DNA of 23,221 nt, taken from the NCBI GenBank assembly GCA_023398955.1, contig JAEWRL010000007.1:1-23221 (forward strand), written 5' to 3'. The notes under the pieces are model-generated. The model was given only the letters and a program-made list of their open reading frames with translations, ran no database searches and was not told the origin of the DNA. This DNA is from Pseudomonadota bacterium. GTDB lineage: Bacteria; Myxococcota_A; Polyangia; Polyangiales; Polyangiaceae. Positions 22,642 through 23,221 of the stretch are shown one piece after another. Each line of letters starts with the position of its first letter. Position 1 is the stretch's first letter. The position numbers and the translations under genes are program-made.

Positions 22642-22931
22642 CCCCGAGCAGTAGACTGTCCCGCGCCTTCTGCAGGTACCATTCTTTGTCGCATCCGGAA
22701 ACGGAAAGGACGCATAGTGGTTTCTTGACGTACCTGGGCGTAGCGATTGCCAGTCCTTCTTGGAGGTCAAGATGGACGCAATTATCGAACGTTGTTGTGG
22801 GCTTGACGTGCATGCACCAAGCAAAGGTGGTCGCGTGCTTGCTCACGGGTGCTCCAGACAGGAAGCCACCGAAGGAAGTTCGGCGTTTTGGAACGAAGAC
22901 CCGCGAACTGATGGAGTTGCGCGACTGGTTC
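22642..22931 (+). mobile_element. IS110-family element remnant (left end)
   Basis: The 130 bp before the transposase relic (22642-22771), plus the relic itself, form the left part of an IS110-type element. The left boundary is inferred from the abrupt end of the kinase-like frame at about 22638. In the IS110 group the region between the left end and the transposase gene encodes the bridge RNA that selects donor and target, so 22642-22771 could hold remnants of one. A TTGACG hexamer lies at 22725-22730. No right end is present, since another repeat-bearing sequence replaces it after about 22935. Confidence 0.5.
22772..22931 (+). pseudogene. Frameshifted, truncated IS110-family transposase start
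   Basis: From ATG 22772 (with GGAGG five bases upstream) the frame reads MDAIIERCCGLDVH, the start of IS110-type transposases with the first catalytic Asp of the DEDD RuvC-like domain. After this the frame breaks. The next frame, from 22812, continues QAKVVACLLTGAPDRKP and TKTRELMELRDWF, the expected family sequence. The break coincides with a TGCATGCA tandem duplication at 22809-22816; removing one TGCA restores DVHQAKVV. Homology stops at about 22931, so the rest of the transposase is missing. It is a dead remnant. Confidence 0.78.
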
Positions 22932-22939
22932 TTCAGCGC

Positions 22940-22979
22940 TCGGGAGAAATGACCCGGGTATGTTCGGGAGAAATGACCC
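22940..22979. repeat. 16-bp direct repeat, likely insertion-element end
   Basis: The 16-mer TCGGGAGAAATGACCC occurs perfectly at 22940-22955 and again at 22964-22979 (24-bp spacing). The right copy is preceded by TG, giving TGTTCGGGAGAAATGACCC. Repeated sites of this type are a feature of IS21-family ends, where the transposase binds several copies. The repeats begin exactly where homology to the IS110 transposase stops, suggesting a second element inserted into or recombined with it. No IstA/IstB gene is visible in the remaining 240 bp. Confidence 0.6.
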
Positions 22980-23221
22980 AGGCTTGGCGCGTGCTTGGCA
23001 GAAGCGAACCACGCGATGGACGAGAGGGCGCCCCAGAGGAACGGGCACGCTCGAGAGTCAAAGCGCGGCCCTGGCGCAGACGCTCGGCGGACAGAGCCGT
23101 CGCGGCACCGCGCCTGCGCCCGCGGGTACGAAGCGTCGTGCATTGGTGCTCGGGACGTCGATTTCGGTTGACGGCTCCCGGGAGCAAAGCGCCGTCACTC
23201 GGCGCACTCGCCGAGAAAGTA
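22980..23221. other. Right-edge stretch without a recognised gene
   Basis: Frames in this stretch are short or without recognisable motifs. If the repeat at 22940-22979 is an IS21-like end, a transposase gene would be expected to the right, but the open frame from ATG 23014 shows no helix-turn-helix or DDE motif and ends at about 23170. The stretch is therefore more likely decayed or unrelated sequence, or a leader to a gene beyond the window. Confidence 0.35.

Noticed and set aside
22523..23143. Minus-strand open frame of 206 codons over the IS debris
   Set aside because: It contains translated copies of the 16-bp repeat (GHFSR..GHFSR) and antisense transposase sequence, the mark of a spurious frame over an insertion-element end.
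1..23221. tRNA, rRNA, CRISPR arrays, prophage or plasmid genes
   Set aside because: No T-loop-like tRNA end, no 16S/23S sequence, no regularly spaced repeats with unique spacers and no phage or replication protein were recognised in this window.

Overview
This is a high-GC, gene-dense bacterial chromosome segment that looks like a member of the Myxococcota (probably Polyangia-like). The basis is inference from content: a three-gene bactofilin cluster, lipoproteins with beta-propeller (BNR/WD-like) repeats, an AgmX/TonB-like C-terminal domain, a Shewanella-like PPP phosphatase, an RNase J and a VKOR-thioredoxin fusion, with many GTG starts. No rRNA, tRNA, CRISPR or prophage genes were found.

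Layout. (1) 218-1711, minus strand: an ECF sigma factor, a one-pass anti-sigma protein and a Spy/CpxP-like periplasmic metal-sensor protein, overlapping head to tail. (2) 2019-5942, plus strand: four genes each overlapping the next by 4 nt, namely a VKOR-thioredoxin fusion, a six-cysteine OmpA-like protein, a TlpA-type lipoprotein and an RlmI-family rRNA methyltransferase. (3) 5986-8857, minus strand: trmH, a terminator-like hairpin, three bactofilins and pyrE. (4) 8986-13781, plus strand: thioredoxin, a strong hairpin, a membrane-anchored metallophosphoesterase and a very large Asp-box lipoprotein. (5) 13812-15180, minus: a dolichol-phosphate-mannose-synthase-like GT2 and a TonB/AgmX-like membrane protein. 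(6) 15249-16303: a small membrane-anchored protein and a convergent rhodanese. (7) 16731-19535, plus: RNase J and a PPP-family phosphatase. (8) 19573-21001, minus: a cyclophilin and a two-TM zinc-ribbon protein. (9) 21259-22320, plus: a secreted beta-propeller protein. (10) 22321-23221: debris, consisting of what may be the first codons of a Ser/Thr kinase, a frameshifted and truncated IS110-type transposase start, and a 16-bp direct repeat that looks like the end of another insertion element.

How it fits together. Most genes are housekeeping or envelope functions. The most suggestive unit is the redox operon at 2019-4668: a disulfide-generating VKOR-Trx enzyme, an exported protein with six cysteines and a thiol oxidoreductase lipoprotein are translationally coupled, which suggests that the cysteine-rich protein is a client or partner of the two enzymes. 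The right-hand end is the only clearly mobile or decayed region.
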